Positions 25,960 through 39,800 of a stretch of DNA of 64,000 bases are shown one piece after another; the stretch's first letter is position 1, and each line of letters starts with the position of its first letter. This DNA comes from Pinus tabuliformis. Taxonomy: Eukaryota > Streptophyta > Pinopsida > Pinales > Pinaceae. A program made the translations under genes and the position numbers. Below the pieces are notes generated by a model, which was not told the origin of the DNA, searched no databases, and worked only from the letters and a program-made list of their open reading frames with translations. Location: NCBI GenBank assembly GCA_031772625.1, contig CM062810.1:452600014-452664013 (forward strand). Reading direction: 5' to 3'.

Positions 25960-28900
25960 GTTTTTCCCAGTTATCTGTCCTTTTGTCCTACAAGCTTGCA
26001 TCCAGTTTCTAAAAGTTTATTACTTGTTGTTGGAAACCTATTGTCTTGTCAATGATTGAGCTGACATATTTTTTCCCACCAGTCTTCATAAGGAATGGAA
26101 AACGGTATCACTTTCTTGTAACCCTTCTGCAGTTCAATGTATTTCTGAAAGGTGGGCTTAACTATGAACAAGTGTTTAATCTCATGCTGGATTAGTAAGT
26201 CAAAATTTAACCCTTCAATAAAAGCTTTTCCTGTAATGGTTCCTTTGATCTTAGAAAATTTTTGATTTGTCTACATCTATAGAATGCAATTTACATTGCT
26301 ATTCTTCAATATTAACAAACCTGTCTCCTATTCCTTGCAAACCTGGAAGTCCTTTCTCATGTAGTACACTGAATTTTGTATGAAACTTGTTGATTTCAAT
26401 TTTTATATTATGACACTTGTTTTATAATTGTAGCATTAAATTAATATTGGTAAGTATCCTTTTCATTTCTAGAATGGTTTCAATCCTGTCTTCAATCTCA
26501 TAATATCCAAGATCTTCCTTTATTTTTGAATTTAAAATTTTGATTTTTGTTGTTGCATCAACTGGTTTTTGACCCAGGTCGTTCTTCTCTTCTTCTACTA
26601 CTTCTTTTGATTTCTCCAATAATTATTGTTGTTTGGAAATGATTTCTATTGAAGGCCATAATTGGGTTATGGATTCATTGATATCCAACCAAATATTTTC
26701 TTTATCCTATCGAATAGTTTGAGCAATAACAAACTATTTCTCAAGGGCCATTATTCTCTGATTGAACCTATGACTCTTTTGGATTTCTGCCATGTAAGCA
26801 TTGGAAGTTTTAATTTTTTTCTCGTGAAGATTGTTAAGTTGAGATTTTAACTTTTAATCTCTTGGTCATTTAATGATATATCTCCATCATATTTAGTTAA
26901 TAAGTTGTTGTATCAGTGGACTTTGTTTATGTTATAATGGTTGCTGCAATATAAGTTCTTGTTGTTAAAGTATCTGCAATGGATGTCGTTGTTGTGACAA
27001 TAGTTGTTGATACATTACCTTGTTGTCATTTTTCTTTTAATAATGTCTCCAATTCAATATCCATCTTCCTTATTTGAAGATTTTGCTCAACTATGATCTT
27101 GAACATTTTTTATTTCTCCTTTTCCAATTCTCCAACTTCTTTATTTGTGAATCCTCTGTAGTAGGGATTTTAAGTTGCTTCCTTAATGCTAAGATATCAA
27201 CATTTTTTGTCTTGATCATTTCTTTAGCTTCTTTCACATCACTAGGACCATATCCTAATGTAATAAACATATCTTATAAATATTTAATATTAGTATCCTT
27301 AGCCAAAGATCATATTTTTCCCACCTTTAACTCTGATTGAATATTATTTAATGAAACTTGTAGCCTGGATGCTGCCATAACTAAGCTATTCGTAGAGGAA
27401 TAAATCAGTTCTACAACTTGCTTAAGTAATTCAATATGATCAATACCATGAACGTGTTTAGTATCAATAGAAAAAATATATTTCTTATAACCTTTTGGAG
27501 TCCTAGGGAATGGGAATTTAGCTTCCAAGGAACCCATCAGAAATTGTTTGTTCTTAGTATTAAGTGCATAAAGAAGTTTGTGTTAAGAAGTTGAAATTTG
27601 ATTCCAAAATTCAAAATAGGTAGTGACGTTTAATGCTTCATTTTTCCTTTTAATATCCCTATATCTCACAAAAATACTTGGTTCTATTGCACTATGACTT
27701 GGCTCTCTTGTCTAAGATGTTTATAATTCACCTTGAGAAACTGAGGATACAAGAAAACTTGAGAAAATATCCTAAATTCTTGGAAAGGTTGTAGCATGGG
27801 GACATGTCAGTACCAATGTTTCTTGTTTGTGTGAAATTTCTTCCTGAAAATTTTCATCAAGAGGATTAGTTTTCTTTCTTTTTTAAAACTTTTTGAAATC
27901 TATCTCTTGAACTTTTGAAAGGGAAGGGGAAACACTTTCCCTTACTCTCTTAGTCCACTTCTCTTGTGGAAATGGAGTCTGTGATGTTGTTGAAATAAAA
28001 ACATGTTCTTCTGCTTCCTGCAATGTATTTTCTTGCCACTCTTCTTCATTCATATGTTGTTCTATTTTTGGTCTTGGTTTGTGTGCACAAGGTGTAGTTT
28101 TTTTTTCTATCGTTAACTTAGAAATTATTCCTAAGGGATCATAAGACCATGTAAATATTAACTTAAACTTCATCTATATAAAGGAAAAGTCTACCTCCTT
28201 CTCCACTGCTCTGGTGTTAGAAATGAACGGTTCAATCTATGCTTTTAACTTAAATTGAGACTTCTTTTTACCTCATACAAAATGCATCTCATCCATGTTC
28301 ATCATATGTTTGAAATATTCTAATTCAAAAATTATTATTGGCACAAACCTTGGCGGTCTATATGGAGGAAGTTCACATCCACATATAGTGATTTATGTGT
28401 AATTTTTATATAAATACCAATCTCCACTTCTTTTTTGATCACTATGGTGAAGGAAACTTTTGATGTCAGGTAAAATCCTGGGGATATTATCACTACTGAC
28501 CAAGCACAAAGTCATATGTAGAAACCGATTTACTTAATCAATGAAAGAAAATTCATTAGTGTTCTTCCTCACCAAGGAAGCCCAATGAATTACACACTAA
28601 GAATTTCCCTTTTAATCTAGTTTTCTTAATGGAAATTGAAATATGTCTCCTTGATAAAAAAGGGAAGAATTACACAAGAACTGATTTCTATTTAAAGGCT
28701 CCTTTAATAGAAAACTTTAGAATCTGGTCATCAATAGATTCTATGAAAAATTGACTGTAATTGAACATAAGTGATGGTTTATCACCTACTGACAACACTG
28801 ATAAAAATTCCATAATTACTTCATCAATCCACTCATCGGTTGGATAACCTAACAGACATGAAACCATTGAAATAACCTATCTAGTCATCTATGGAAACAT

Positions 28901-29420
28901 TGATGAAGGGTATGGTGGATTTGTTCTTGGAAATTATGTATTTTCAGCTAAAAATATTTCAAAGATTTTGGCTCTTCCAGGAAAATTAATTTTCTGATAG
29001 ATTTCCATTACAAAATCTAGAGGAAAGGGATGCAAAGGGGCTAAGAGTTTGATTTGAAGAAATTGGCATATTGACTTAGGGGAAATTGTAAACAAGATAT
29101 AATTAGTTTTTGAAATGATTGCTCCCTGACTCGAGATATATGCAAAGTGATAGCAGGTTACAAATTTAGGGAAGGAATGAGTCTTAGGGAAAATTAATTG
29201 AAGGAAGGAGTCCCATATACTCAATTCATCATGAGCATCTAAGGATTTATGTCTTTCCAAATTGTGAAGTTCATAGAGGGAAAACTATCATTCAGTTTCA
29301 AACATCTTATATTCTTGGTAAACTAAGGGAAGTTTATCTAAATCTATGACAAGAGGTAACAATGGGTTTCCTACAACTACCTTTCACTTTCCTTTAGAAG
29401 AAAACATGTTGAAAGAAGAA
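25960..29420 (-). mobile_element. Long additional ORF relic downstream of pol in element H
   Basis: The remains of a long frame (about 3.4 kb) begin near 29420 and end near 25980. Recognisable stretches include WDSFLQLIFPKTHSFPKF and CQFLQIKLLAPLHPFPLDFV (29200-29000), a SMVSCLLGYPTDEWIDE stretch near 28850 and a basic/acidic region near 28100-27900. Past 27300 the frame is rich in charged and heptad-like segments, which suggests coiled coil. The placement after integrase is that of env-like or additional ORFs of plant Tat/Athila elements. I recall similar proteins of unknown role from conifers. No function can be given. Many breaks. Confidence 0.55.
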
Positions 29421-29761
29421 ATTTGAAATAAAAATATCATTTTACCGTGTAATTGATTAGTTGGTGTAGTGAAAGAAGTTGTACAATGATACTGCTCGTA
29501 ATGAACCTACGTGGTTGCAAGATGACTGAATGAAAGGAATGAGGGAAAATGCACTATGTTTAATTTATATTACGTGGGGATTTAACCATTTGAGGCAAGG
29601 GTATTTCTGCAATAAACACTGATGGGAGTGAGGATTTAATCACAATGTTTGAATGGTAGTATAATGATTAAATTGTCGAGCGAACGAGGGAGTGATAGAT
29701 GGTAGAATTGGAATGGTGATCGATCATTGGTGGGAGCAGAGTAAATGAGTGGCATTTTTTT

Positions 29762-29811
29762 GGGGGGGGAGGGGGGTTAGGTGGTTTAAGTTTTCGAGAG
29801 GGGGGGGGGGC
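29762..29811 (+). repeat. G-run cluster with G-quadruplex potential
   Basis: Runs of 8 and 6 guanines are followed within 30 bp by a run of about 11 guanines, with GG steps between. This could form a quadruplex on the + strand. It lies in the non-coding gap of element H between integrase and the additional ORF. Confidence 0.6.
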
Positions 29812-30116
29812 AAATATGTTTGAGGGTGAAACATCGGTGCTGACTAGATTTGAGAATCATCTTTTTCCTCCTCCAGCCCCCGACAACTTGTTAAACATCG
29901 ATAGTGTAGGGGGAGGTCTGAATTGTTTCCCTAGCCATTGATCCAGGCAGATGAAATCTTAGTGGTTGATTATTCTATGATGGTAATGATATCTCACGAA
30001 AAATAAAATCACATTTTATCAATAATTAATTAGTTTCTAATAAATATTTGAATAATGAATTAACAACTAATAACATCCATGTTGAGATTTAGAATATTGT
30101 GCCATTTTCAATGGGA

Positions 30117-30290
<174 letters not shown>

Positions 30291-30599
30291 TCTTTTTATA
30301 TATTTGTTTTCCTTTATTTTTTTATTTTTCTTTATTTTTACAAAAATTAAAATGTACATGATAGAAATAGGTTACAAAATTTTGCTCCATCTAGGGAGTG
30401 CTTCCCCGTGCGGGATGTATATAACATGTACATCCATGTTCCTTTTCTTTAGACTATGGAGTCTTTGTTGTGAAAATCACACTTGAGAGCAGAATTTAAA
30501 GAAAATCAGTGATGTACAATGAATTTTGACTCTGATCAATTTCAATACTGAATATAATGTTTAATATATTGTTCATTGACAAGCAATGAACAATATCTT

Positions 30600-31620
30600 C
30601 CTTCCATATTCTGCAAAATAAAAGTTTTAGTACCCTTGACTTATGTAACGTTGAATGGTCGTAACGAGATATTATCAAATTTACCATGTTTTCCTCTTTC
30701 CTCTCTTTTGGAATCCCACCTTAAAATTAAATCTCCTTTCCCACAGTCTTTTTCCGTATCCTTTTTGTCAAATAAGCTCTTCATCTTGTTTTGTTATTGA
30801 AAAAGTTTTTCCTAGACTTCATATCTTCCTTGGTTTAACTCAATGATATGATTAATTCCTCTTGAGAAATCATTAGGTTCCTTATATGATTCCTGTAAAA
30901 ATTTCATAATAGGAAAACTTAAGTGTGTGGGAATGATTGCTTTAGTTCCATAAATGAGTTTGAAAGGGGATTAGGAGTAGATCTCTTATATGATACTATG
31001 TTAGCCCAAATTGCATATTTGAGATGATTATCCCAACTCCTTTAACGATATGTCAGTACCTTCTTGATAACTTTCACCAAACTATTTTCTTGATGATTTT
31101 GCTAATCCATTTTCTTGAGGGTAATATGGGGCAGAATGAAGCATTAAAATCTGATACTATTGGAAAAACTCTATAATTTTGATGTTACTGAACACTTGTG
31201 CATTATGAGTGACTACTTGTTGTGGACAACCAAATATGGGTAATATGTTTTCTTCAATGAATCTCATGGTGACATTGTCTACTACATTCTTGACTGGGGT
31301 GGCTTCTACCCATTTGGTGAAGTAGTATGTATTATTTAGGATCCATGTGTGTTGATTACTAGATGCTCGAATTATTTCTCATACGAAATCTAATCCCCAC
31401 TATAAAAACGGTGCTTCAATGAATATCAGAACAAGTGGAAGTGTTGCTAACCTCTGCTTTCCAACAAATATTTGACATGGAATACAACTTCTAACCTTTT
31501 CTCCCACTTGTGAAAACAAGATTGTCCAATAAAATATTTCTCTTAGAATTTTATATGATGTTTCTCTCCAAGCATAGTGTCATCCACATATACCTTCAGG
31601 AAATTTTTCTTTGACACCTT
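30600..31620 (-). mobile_element. Integrase relic of element H
   Basis: The - strand shows a zinc-binding segment near 31600-31470 (ending VRSCIPCQIFVGKQ), a core with YYFTKWVEATPVKNVV near 31320 and HSAPYYPQENGLA near 31120. The C-terminal region (LNQGRYEVQEKLFQ) lies near 30830. This is the usual order for plant Ty3/gypsy integrase. Broken. Confidence 0.75.
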
Positions 31621-31999
31621 CTATCTCATTTTCAATTAGACATAAAAGAAGGATATTCAATGGATCTTTCCAATACAAATTGGCATTGATGATGCACTAT
31701 TCCATAACCTTTAGTCTGAGAGTTCTATTCATTCCTTGTCAATCCAAGAGGACACTTAAATTCATAAATAAAATGTATAATATCACCATACCATTCACAA
31801 AGTAGGAAATTTTCATGAACATGAAGTGGGAGAGGAATTGAATATGCAATAGACAAAGGTTCCTCTACATTCTTCTCTTATGAACTTTGAGAAGGTTCTT
31901 ATTTATTCTTCTCTACTAAAATCTGAGAAGGTTCCTTTTTGTTCTTCTCCGTTGAAAATTACATGATAGTGTTGACACCCACAACTTTAGAATTTGATT

Positions 32000-33260
32000 C
32001 AACAAATAGTTTGGCTAAACCTTGACCTTTCACCAATTTAGTAGATTTGATATCTAAGTCAAATTCTTGTAGCTGTGCAATCGATCTTCCTCTCCTACCA
32101 TTTGTATTTGGTTGTGTTAAAATATTCTTTATAAAATTATTTGGAAAATAATCCTTACAACATTATTTGGAACATAGGAAATAATGGGAGAATGAAGAAC
32201 ATAGGTTTTCAAGGATTTTAAGGCTTGGACAAGAGCATATTCCTGCTTCTCTATGATATCATATCTCAACTTAGAATCTGTCATTAATTTTTTGAAAAAT
32301 TAAATAGGTTGGTGATCATCTCCATTATCATTCTTTTGCAATAAGACAGTAGCTAAGCTAGTATCATAGGCAAATGAGAAAATGTTAAAAGGTTTTGAAT
32401 AGTGAGGACTGCTAGTACTCAGGCTTCAGAAATAGCTTTCTTGATTTGTGTAAAAGCATACCTTTCCCACACTATCCATTTTTCTTCATGATCCTTTGTA
32501 AGTATATAAGTAATATCCTTGACTATCTCAACATAATTTTTTATGAATCTTCTCAAAAAAATATTTCTTCCTTGAAAGGTTTGAATTTCCTTTTTATTTC
32601 TAGGTAAGGTAATTACCTCAATGGCCGAGACTCTTTTTGGGTCGATCACTACTGCTTCCTTTAAAATGATGTGTCTGAGTAGTTTTCCTTCTTTTATAGC
32701 AAACATAAACTTCTTTGGATTAAGGGAAATTCCATATTTGCTACATCTATCAAAAAACTTTCACAAGTGTTCTAAATGTTTCTCATGAGAAGTTGAAAAT
32801 ACATTCAAATCATCATGATAAATAAAAATAAATTTGTTAACCTTACCAAAAAATTCTATGTCCATTAAAAGGTAGCGCATTCATCAGTGAGGCCAAATGT
32901 CATTCTAGCATGCATAGATGTCACCTAAAGAGTTGTGAATGTTATTTTTTCACTATCTTCTAGACTTATCAGGATCTGATTATATCCAGAAAGTCCATCC
33001 AACATTGAAATTATGTTTGAGCTTGAAACTTTTTGGACCAGTTGATTAATCTTGGGAAATAGATCATTATCATTTAAAGATAGTTTGTTTAGGTTTCTGA
33101 AGTCTACATACAATCTTATTTCACCATTTTTCTTGATCACAAGAACTCGATTTGTTGTCAAATCAAAGTATCTTAGGGAAACAATAATTTTTGCATCCAA
33201 TAATTTATTAAGCTCTTTTTTAATAGTTGAAAGAAAAACTAGATTTATTCTTCTCATTTT
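32000..33260 (-). mobile_element. RT and RNase H relic of element H
   Basis: RT blocks visible on the - strand include LNKLLDAKIIVSLRYFD, VLVIKKNGEIRLYVDFRNL, SMLDGLSGYNQILIS, and a DD-containing catalytic block near 32815. EGKLLRHIILKEAVVIDPKR and FLRRFIKNYVEIVKDI follow. RNase H follows to about 32040. The blocks are in the normal Ty3/gypsy order. Broken at several places. Confidence 0.8.
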
Positions 33261-33599
33261 TCATTTGAATGGTTTGGCTTCTAGCTTGAGAGGAATTTTA
33301 TGTTAAATAAGAGTTGTGTCATAGATTTTAAGTTCTTCATATGACCACGCAAAGAAATATTTATATTTTTTAACAAGATTAACATATTCGTCTTTTGTTT
33401 CATGAGGTGATGATGCTGAAATTTTTACATTTCTGATTTCTTCATTGCTTCCAATATTACAATCCTCCACATCCTCTTGTTGTGAACTTGATAACGAAGT
33501 TTTTGAGACATCATTGTTATCAAATAGTTTTTCAAGAGGAATTAATCCTTTTGGAATTTAATTATTAGGAAAATGAATGATATTATGATCAACTATTTT

Positions 33600-34210
33600 A
33601 TGATTTAACTATGAACTTTCATTTTCATCATTTGACTTACTTTCATTGATTCGTTCTTCCTTAAATTGTAGAGCTGAAAATTGATGAATTGCTTGTAAGA
33701 ATTTTTTTAATTGCTCACCATCTTCAAAAACATGCCAATTTTTAAGGTTGTCAGGGATTGAATGCATGCACTTTACTTGAATTTGATATTGCAACTGCAT
33801 AAGATCAGGAATTTTGAAATAGTTAGCAAATATTATGAAAGAATCCGCGTAAATGTTTTCATCTCTATGGATTACTGTAATATTAAAATCTTGAAATGAA
33901 TTTTCTACAAAATCCCATACTTCACTCTGATAAGATCTAAGGCTAGGTTGATTTTCTTTTCATATAATTCTAATATGTTTCACAATTAGCTCTAAGTCAC
34001 CAAATACACTTATGTTTTGGACATTTAAACATATAGCTAACTCTAGTCCTAAAAGTAAGGCTTCATACTCTACTACATTGCTTGTAAGATCAAAGTGTAA
34101 CTTGATAAATTGAGTTATATTTTCTTTGTATGGAGAAATAAGTACAATTCAAACTCCAACTCTAGCTCCATATTTGGAAAAGCCTCGATCAAAGTACAAC
34201 TTCCAAACAT
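33600..34210 (-). mobile_element. RNase H-like domain upstream of RT in element H
   Basis: The - strand reads WKLYFDRGFSKYGARVGV near 34200, VVEYEALLLGLELAICL near 34050, and ISVFGDLELIVKHIR near 33980. It then shows a SIPDNLKNWHVFEDGEQLK segment near 33720. This is the acidic D...E...D pattern of a second, archaeal-type RNase H. It lies before RT, not between RNase H and integrase. I recall the same RNase H-to-RT order in other plant pol proteins, so the arrangement is probably a lineage trait and not a rearrangement. Confidence 0.7.
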
Positions 34211-36640
34211 CAGTATTTATACGTTGGGTTTTATTTACAGTATGGTCACTAGTAAAGTTGGTAATTTTAGAGATTATTAGTTGTTAAAGTAAAACATCCA
34301 AAATCATAATCAAATTCATAAATATGATGGTCTATTACTTGATAAAATTTCCAAACAATATTTATAAATATCACCTCCCTGTATAATCTCAAATGATCTC
34401 CCCCATAAACAAGAATTGTAGCAAAAGACATATCCATTTGCAGACTTCCCCCTTATTTGGCGCAAGAAGATCTGGATAATAATATCACAAACTTTGGTGG
34501 AATATATATAACAAAAATATATAAAACTAGAGCCTTAACATGGATCCGAGGAAATGTTATGACTAAATATTTGATTAATCTAAGACAATGTACCTTCTAT
34601 CAATGAAAGGTATATAGATCATGATAGGGTCTTGTGATTTGCAATTGAAGCTAGTCCATAATTACTTTAGGCATTAGATTATGATAGGCCCCAGAATCTA
34701 ACATACAATTATATAAGAGATAACCATGAACCTTAAAAGTAACATAAAAAGGAGAGACATTTTCATTGATCATATGAGAACTAGGACCAAAAAACCCTAA
34801 AGGTTTTTTGTCTTGTAAACTAATTACATCTCCTTCTACATCAATACTTCAATATTGAATCCATCTTGACACTTGATTCTTATAACTTGGATTTTTAGAG
34901 AGCTCAGATAATGAAATTGGAATCTTATCTCTCTCTAATTCGTTTTCCACAATAAAAGTTGTTGGAACAAATTTTCCAAATCTATTCTCTTCACTTAGAT
35001 GATTTAGTGGTTGAATGGATGTTGTTTGTGTTTAAACTATTTTGACCTCAGGTTCATTAATAGTAACATTTTTAGCTGGTATACCAGGTCCTATTCTTTT
35101 TCCAAAATCATATCTTCCATTTAGTTCATCAATATGTAATTTAGAGAAGGCTTGATATTTTGAAACTTGAGACGCCTCTTGGTTTTGGACTAAAGGTTGA
35201 TCATGAGAAATTTGAATAATAACATTTTGTGATGATGTTCAATCAAAATAATTGATATCATTCGTAACTAAAGGACATTTTATTTAGGATCCTGGTCATC
35301 AATCATCAATGGGGGTTGGATCCATTGATCAATATTAGGTCTTTGAAAGATTTGAGGCTGAAAAGGTCTATTATATTGAATTTGAGGTCTATTAGACACT
35401 CGTTGAGTTACTCTACGTTGTGCTTCGATTTTTGAAATTACATATGAAATATTTCTTAGTAGAGAAGTAATTTAATCTTTTCTATGTTCTTCATCCTTAA
35501 TTTTCTATGAAGAAGTACTTTCTTCCCTAACTTTCATCTCTCTCATCTTTTGTTGCCTTTTCATTAATTTTATTTGATTATGATATATTAGCTTCAACTT
35601 TAGTGGCATTGGTTTGCATGTATGCTAGGGTGACATCACTTTGCTCTAGGGTTTATGTAGTAGAGTTGTTCAGTGACTCCCTCAACACCTTCATATACAA
35701 CTTTAAGTCCGGGTAAGGAAGGGTACTTATCTGTAGAATGATTTTCTTCGCAGACTAAACAAACCTTCATAGAGTTCATTGGGCATTTGTTCCTCGAATG
35801 CCTCATAGTGAATCTAGGGCAAAAAATGGCCAAAGCCCTCTCTGCTTCCTCTTGTTTCCTTTTGATATGCAAGGTATCCATTTGCATGGCAAGAGCCTAT
35901 AGCATCTCACTCTTGAATTCTTCCAGCATGTTTCTGATTTCTCCTTTGATGAACGAGTTAGAGGAAGAGGCACTAGCTATGGGTTGACTCGCCCTACCTT
36001 TCTTTCCGGCTTCTCTAGAATGGTTTCTAAAAATAGTCTTTACGTCCTCATAGGACAGTTGGTAGATGTCTCTCCCAGCTAGTAGATGGAGGGTGTCTAA
36101 AATATTTTCTCAAATTCCCCTGAGAAAGACCAGCTTCAGAGACTCAAGGTCAAGTGTCCACCTGACACTTTGGTAACTGAGTTGGAACCTCTCCTCATAG
36201 TCTTCCAAGGATTCATCACTTCCCATAGTCATTCAAAAAATTTATTCTTTAGTATATTTTGACCTACAATAGTCTCGATACTTGTTGTTAAAGGCTTGCT
36301 GCATCTGAGCCCAAGTTATGATGTTATTTCCAGGTAGTCCCATGAACTAACACAATGTTGCATCCTTGAGAGTAGAAGGGAATAGTTTCAACTTTTTCTC
36401 ATCTTCTACATAGTCATAGGTTTGACAAATAACAACAAACTCAAACAAAAAGGTGTCAAGATCTTCTGTAGTCAAACCATGGAAATGGGGTAAGGTGAAA
36501 GGACTTACATTCTTCATTTTGGTGCCCCCATTGGTCTCCTAAATGGGAAAGGTTTTTTTTTGTTTCTTTTTCCCCACACTGATAGTACCTGCAAAATTGA
36601 AATTGATTGAACAAAAAAAATTGCAACTAGCTAAAATGAA

Positions 36641-36800
36641 CTTGCTTAAATGAAATTTGTGGAATTGGAGAGGAAAGCAAGGAAATGCAGAACTTGAGAG
36701 AAGATAAATGACTAGTCTACTCTTGCTAAAATGAAATTTGTAGAATTGAGGAGGAAAGCAAGGAAATGCAGAACTTGAAAGAAGAGAAATGACTAGTCTA
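36641..36800 (-). repeat. Tandem duplication of about 80 bp in leader of element H
   Basis: Two copies (36641-36720 and 36722-36800) share CTTGCT(T/A)AAATGAAATTTG, the purine-rich GAGGAAAGCAAGGAAATGC core and an ATGACTAGTCTA end. They lie between the presumed primer site and gag of element H. Confidence 0.75.
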
Positions 36801-36899
36801 ATTTTGCTGAAATAAACTATTAGTAGAATGTTGCACTAGAAAATAGAAGAAAGCAGTAATCACAGAATACGCTGACGCTTCCCTAGAAATGGCACCGAA

Positions 36900-39800
36900 A
36901 AGTGGTGAGCAGCAATATTGCAGTAATAATGCTGCAACTCTTGGGCTGCCTACTTTACTCTTATCAACCCGATAGTTCGTAACAAACTTGGAAGCGACGA
37001 TGTTGTATACACAAGTGCTAGTTCTTACTGCAGGTTGTCACTTGGTCAGCCAGTGCAAGACCACTAGGAGCTCAAGCCAACTTCTATGGATTCAAGAACA
37101 AGGTCTATGTGTGATGAAAGGAGAGAAATATTACTCTATAGATGTTACTCTAACTGCAGAAAGGAGAAAGACTGGAATGTAAAGTAAAACTAGTAAACCC
37201 ATATTAACTAAGTAAACCTAATTTTGAAAAAAGCACTATGAAACCCATGAAAAGAATGCCACTACCTGCTCAAGGAAGTAAAAAAAATCTAACTAATCTA
37301 ATTCTAGAAGTAAATGAACAAAAGACATCTTTTTGGATTTTGATGTATTTCTATACGAATTTTACATGCATGTAATTTATTGTTTGTGAATGTGGCAATG
37401 AATAGGTGGTGTTGGAGGGTGGTTTTGGCACTTGAGAGGATGCAAGATGGTGTGGATGGGTCCTAGGAGGTCACAGGTGGCCTTCTATATGCTTTTCTCA
37501 CACTCAGTCTTCAAAAGAAAGCCTACAGTAGAATCTATAGGAGGACATAGGAAATCTACAAGAAGAAAACAGGGAACTACAAGAGGCCTACAAGAGGAGG
37601 CCGAGAGTAGTTTTCATTGTTTTGAAGATGTGATAGATGGTGGGAAAGGGGGTTGAAGTTTGGAATGAGGTGTTAGGGCACCTAGGGTCTACAAAGAATC
37701 ACCAGGAGAGAGAATGATGACTGGGTTTGCTCAAGAAGAGAGGAAGAAGTTCTATGGAAAATGCAGGAAACTAGGGAATGGATCAGATGGAGGATGGAAT
37801 GCCTGATAGGCTAGCCTTCTACTAGAAGAGAGCTTCCACAAAGGAATTGACAGTCAACCAATAAGATCAAGCAAGCAATGAAATGAGTGCATCTAGAAAA
37901 ATAGAGTTTTGCATCAAATAGTCTAAACTATGATCTATGAAAGTAAATGCTGAGAAATGTTACAAGAAAAGAAAGCATGAAAGAATACTATTGCAAATAA
38001 AGAAGTGAACATGATGAAAAAGTTCTAAAGCAAAGAAAAACTAGACTATTATCCAACTAAAATGCTGCAAACACTAGAGGTCCTATGAATGAGGAAAATC
38101 TGTGGTTTTGTGGCAGAAAGAGGGTCTTTGCCTCAAAATTTTGTCCCAAAGGGAGGGAGAGAGGCCAAGGCACTATTTTCTAGCCTTTTGAGTCTTTTCT
38201 TTGTCACTGCTTAACCTGATATAGAAAGCACAAATGGAAGCAAACTATTGAATCATCAAAAGCAACCTATTCGTAACCATAAAAGAAATACATATAACAA
38301 TAACCTAATCTACCAACTGAAATAAAACATACAAATACAAGTAAAGAGGAGCTTGTCTAATTATATTTCACCCTAACCCAAGAGCTTTAACCCTCTGAGG
38401 TAACTCAGTGCGAACTCAAAAATGATTCCATCTTTATTTCCAAAATAATAGCAGGATTACATGAACTATCACAAAATAATAAGCTCGAAGTTGATTAAAG
38501 CTTAAATAAGCAAAAACCTAACCAAAAATCTGACCTTAGTGAGGCCCTAGGCCTCTCTACTTATATAAATGAAGCTACCAACAACTTCCATAAAATCAGG
38601 GAGGCTTGGCTCCCAAAACTCGAGATAATCATCAGTCATCCTCCACTTGCTCGGTTGCCTTCTAGTGCATGACTTGGCTGCTTGTACTTCGAGCTGAATG
38701 AAGGGGAATTCAAAGTGAGGATTAATAAATGAGGGTGATTCCCTCCTAGAAGTCCTCTCCTTTGTCCACTTCGAGTTACTGCTACCATTTTTCCACTGGA
38801 TCCTTGACTTTGACCTCAAACTTCATCGATAATCTGCATTAAACACATGTTAGACCACATGCCATCATAACTAACTCAACTCACTCCATAAGCATAAATA
38901 TAATTAGAAAATCATGCAACAAGCTAAGAAAATGGTTGATTTGACTAGGTTAGGAGGTAAAATGAGCCCATATAATTACCCATTTATGAGGCTCATCACT
39001 CTGATCACAACTGGAACAAACTTGGAATGCTATCCAGAATTCATCACTATCCTTGAGGAATTTTCCATTTCCTTCTCTCATGATTTACTGCAATCCAAAC
39101 CAGATCACTCGGCCCTAAACTCAGACCAACCTCTCAGGATTTACGCAATCGAAACCCAGACCATTAGTCCCTAAACTGAGACTTCTCCCTCTCGCTTTAC
39201 CATGTATCCCACCAAAACTAGTCAAGTGATTCCTAGGCCTTTGGGAATGGAACTTGAGACCACCTCTGCCCTAGATTCTAAAATCCATCAAGAAAAACAA
39301 AGCTTAAAAACTGAAATAAACCTCCCAATAGCATGGCTTCCAAAAAATGGCAAGGCTAGGTTGAACACCACTGTCATAGCCAAATAAAATCATGCCACCG
39401 ATAGCAAGAGAACCATACACCAACATTCAAAGCCATCCATGTCCAAAGAAACTAGTAAATCACAAATGAAATAGGTTACCTGTAAGTATTCCTATTGATG
39501 TTGCATGATCATGCTTTCCTTTCCTTGATACTTGCTTAGTTTTCCTTTCCTTTTCTCCAAACTAGAGTTCTATAAGAAACTCTTGGTGACCAAGAGTGAG
39601 AGAATGATAGATAATAATGAGAGAGCTCCAAAGCTAAACTGAAAACATGTTACACTAAATAATCTTCAGCCAAGAGCTTTCTAGCTTGTCCTCAAAAGCC
39701 TTTTTATTAATGAGGCCTCTAATTTCCACATTTTCCATTATTTTCCATCAATTTCCTCCTCACATGCAACATGTGACCTTTCACCTTACTTTTCTCCTAT

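Noticed and set aside
38547-38819. 90-residue - strand frame as a possible gene
   Set aside because: It sits directly upstream of a TATA-like box in LTR-like sequence and has no recognisable motif.
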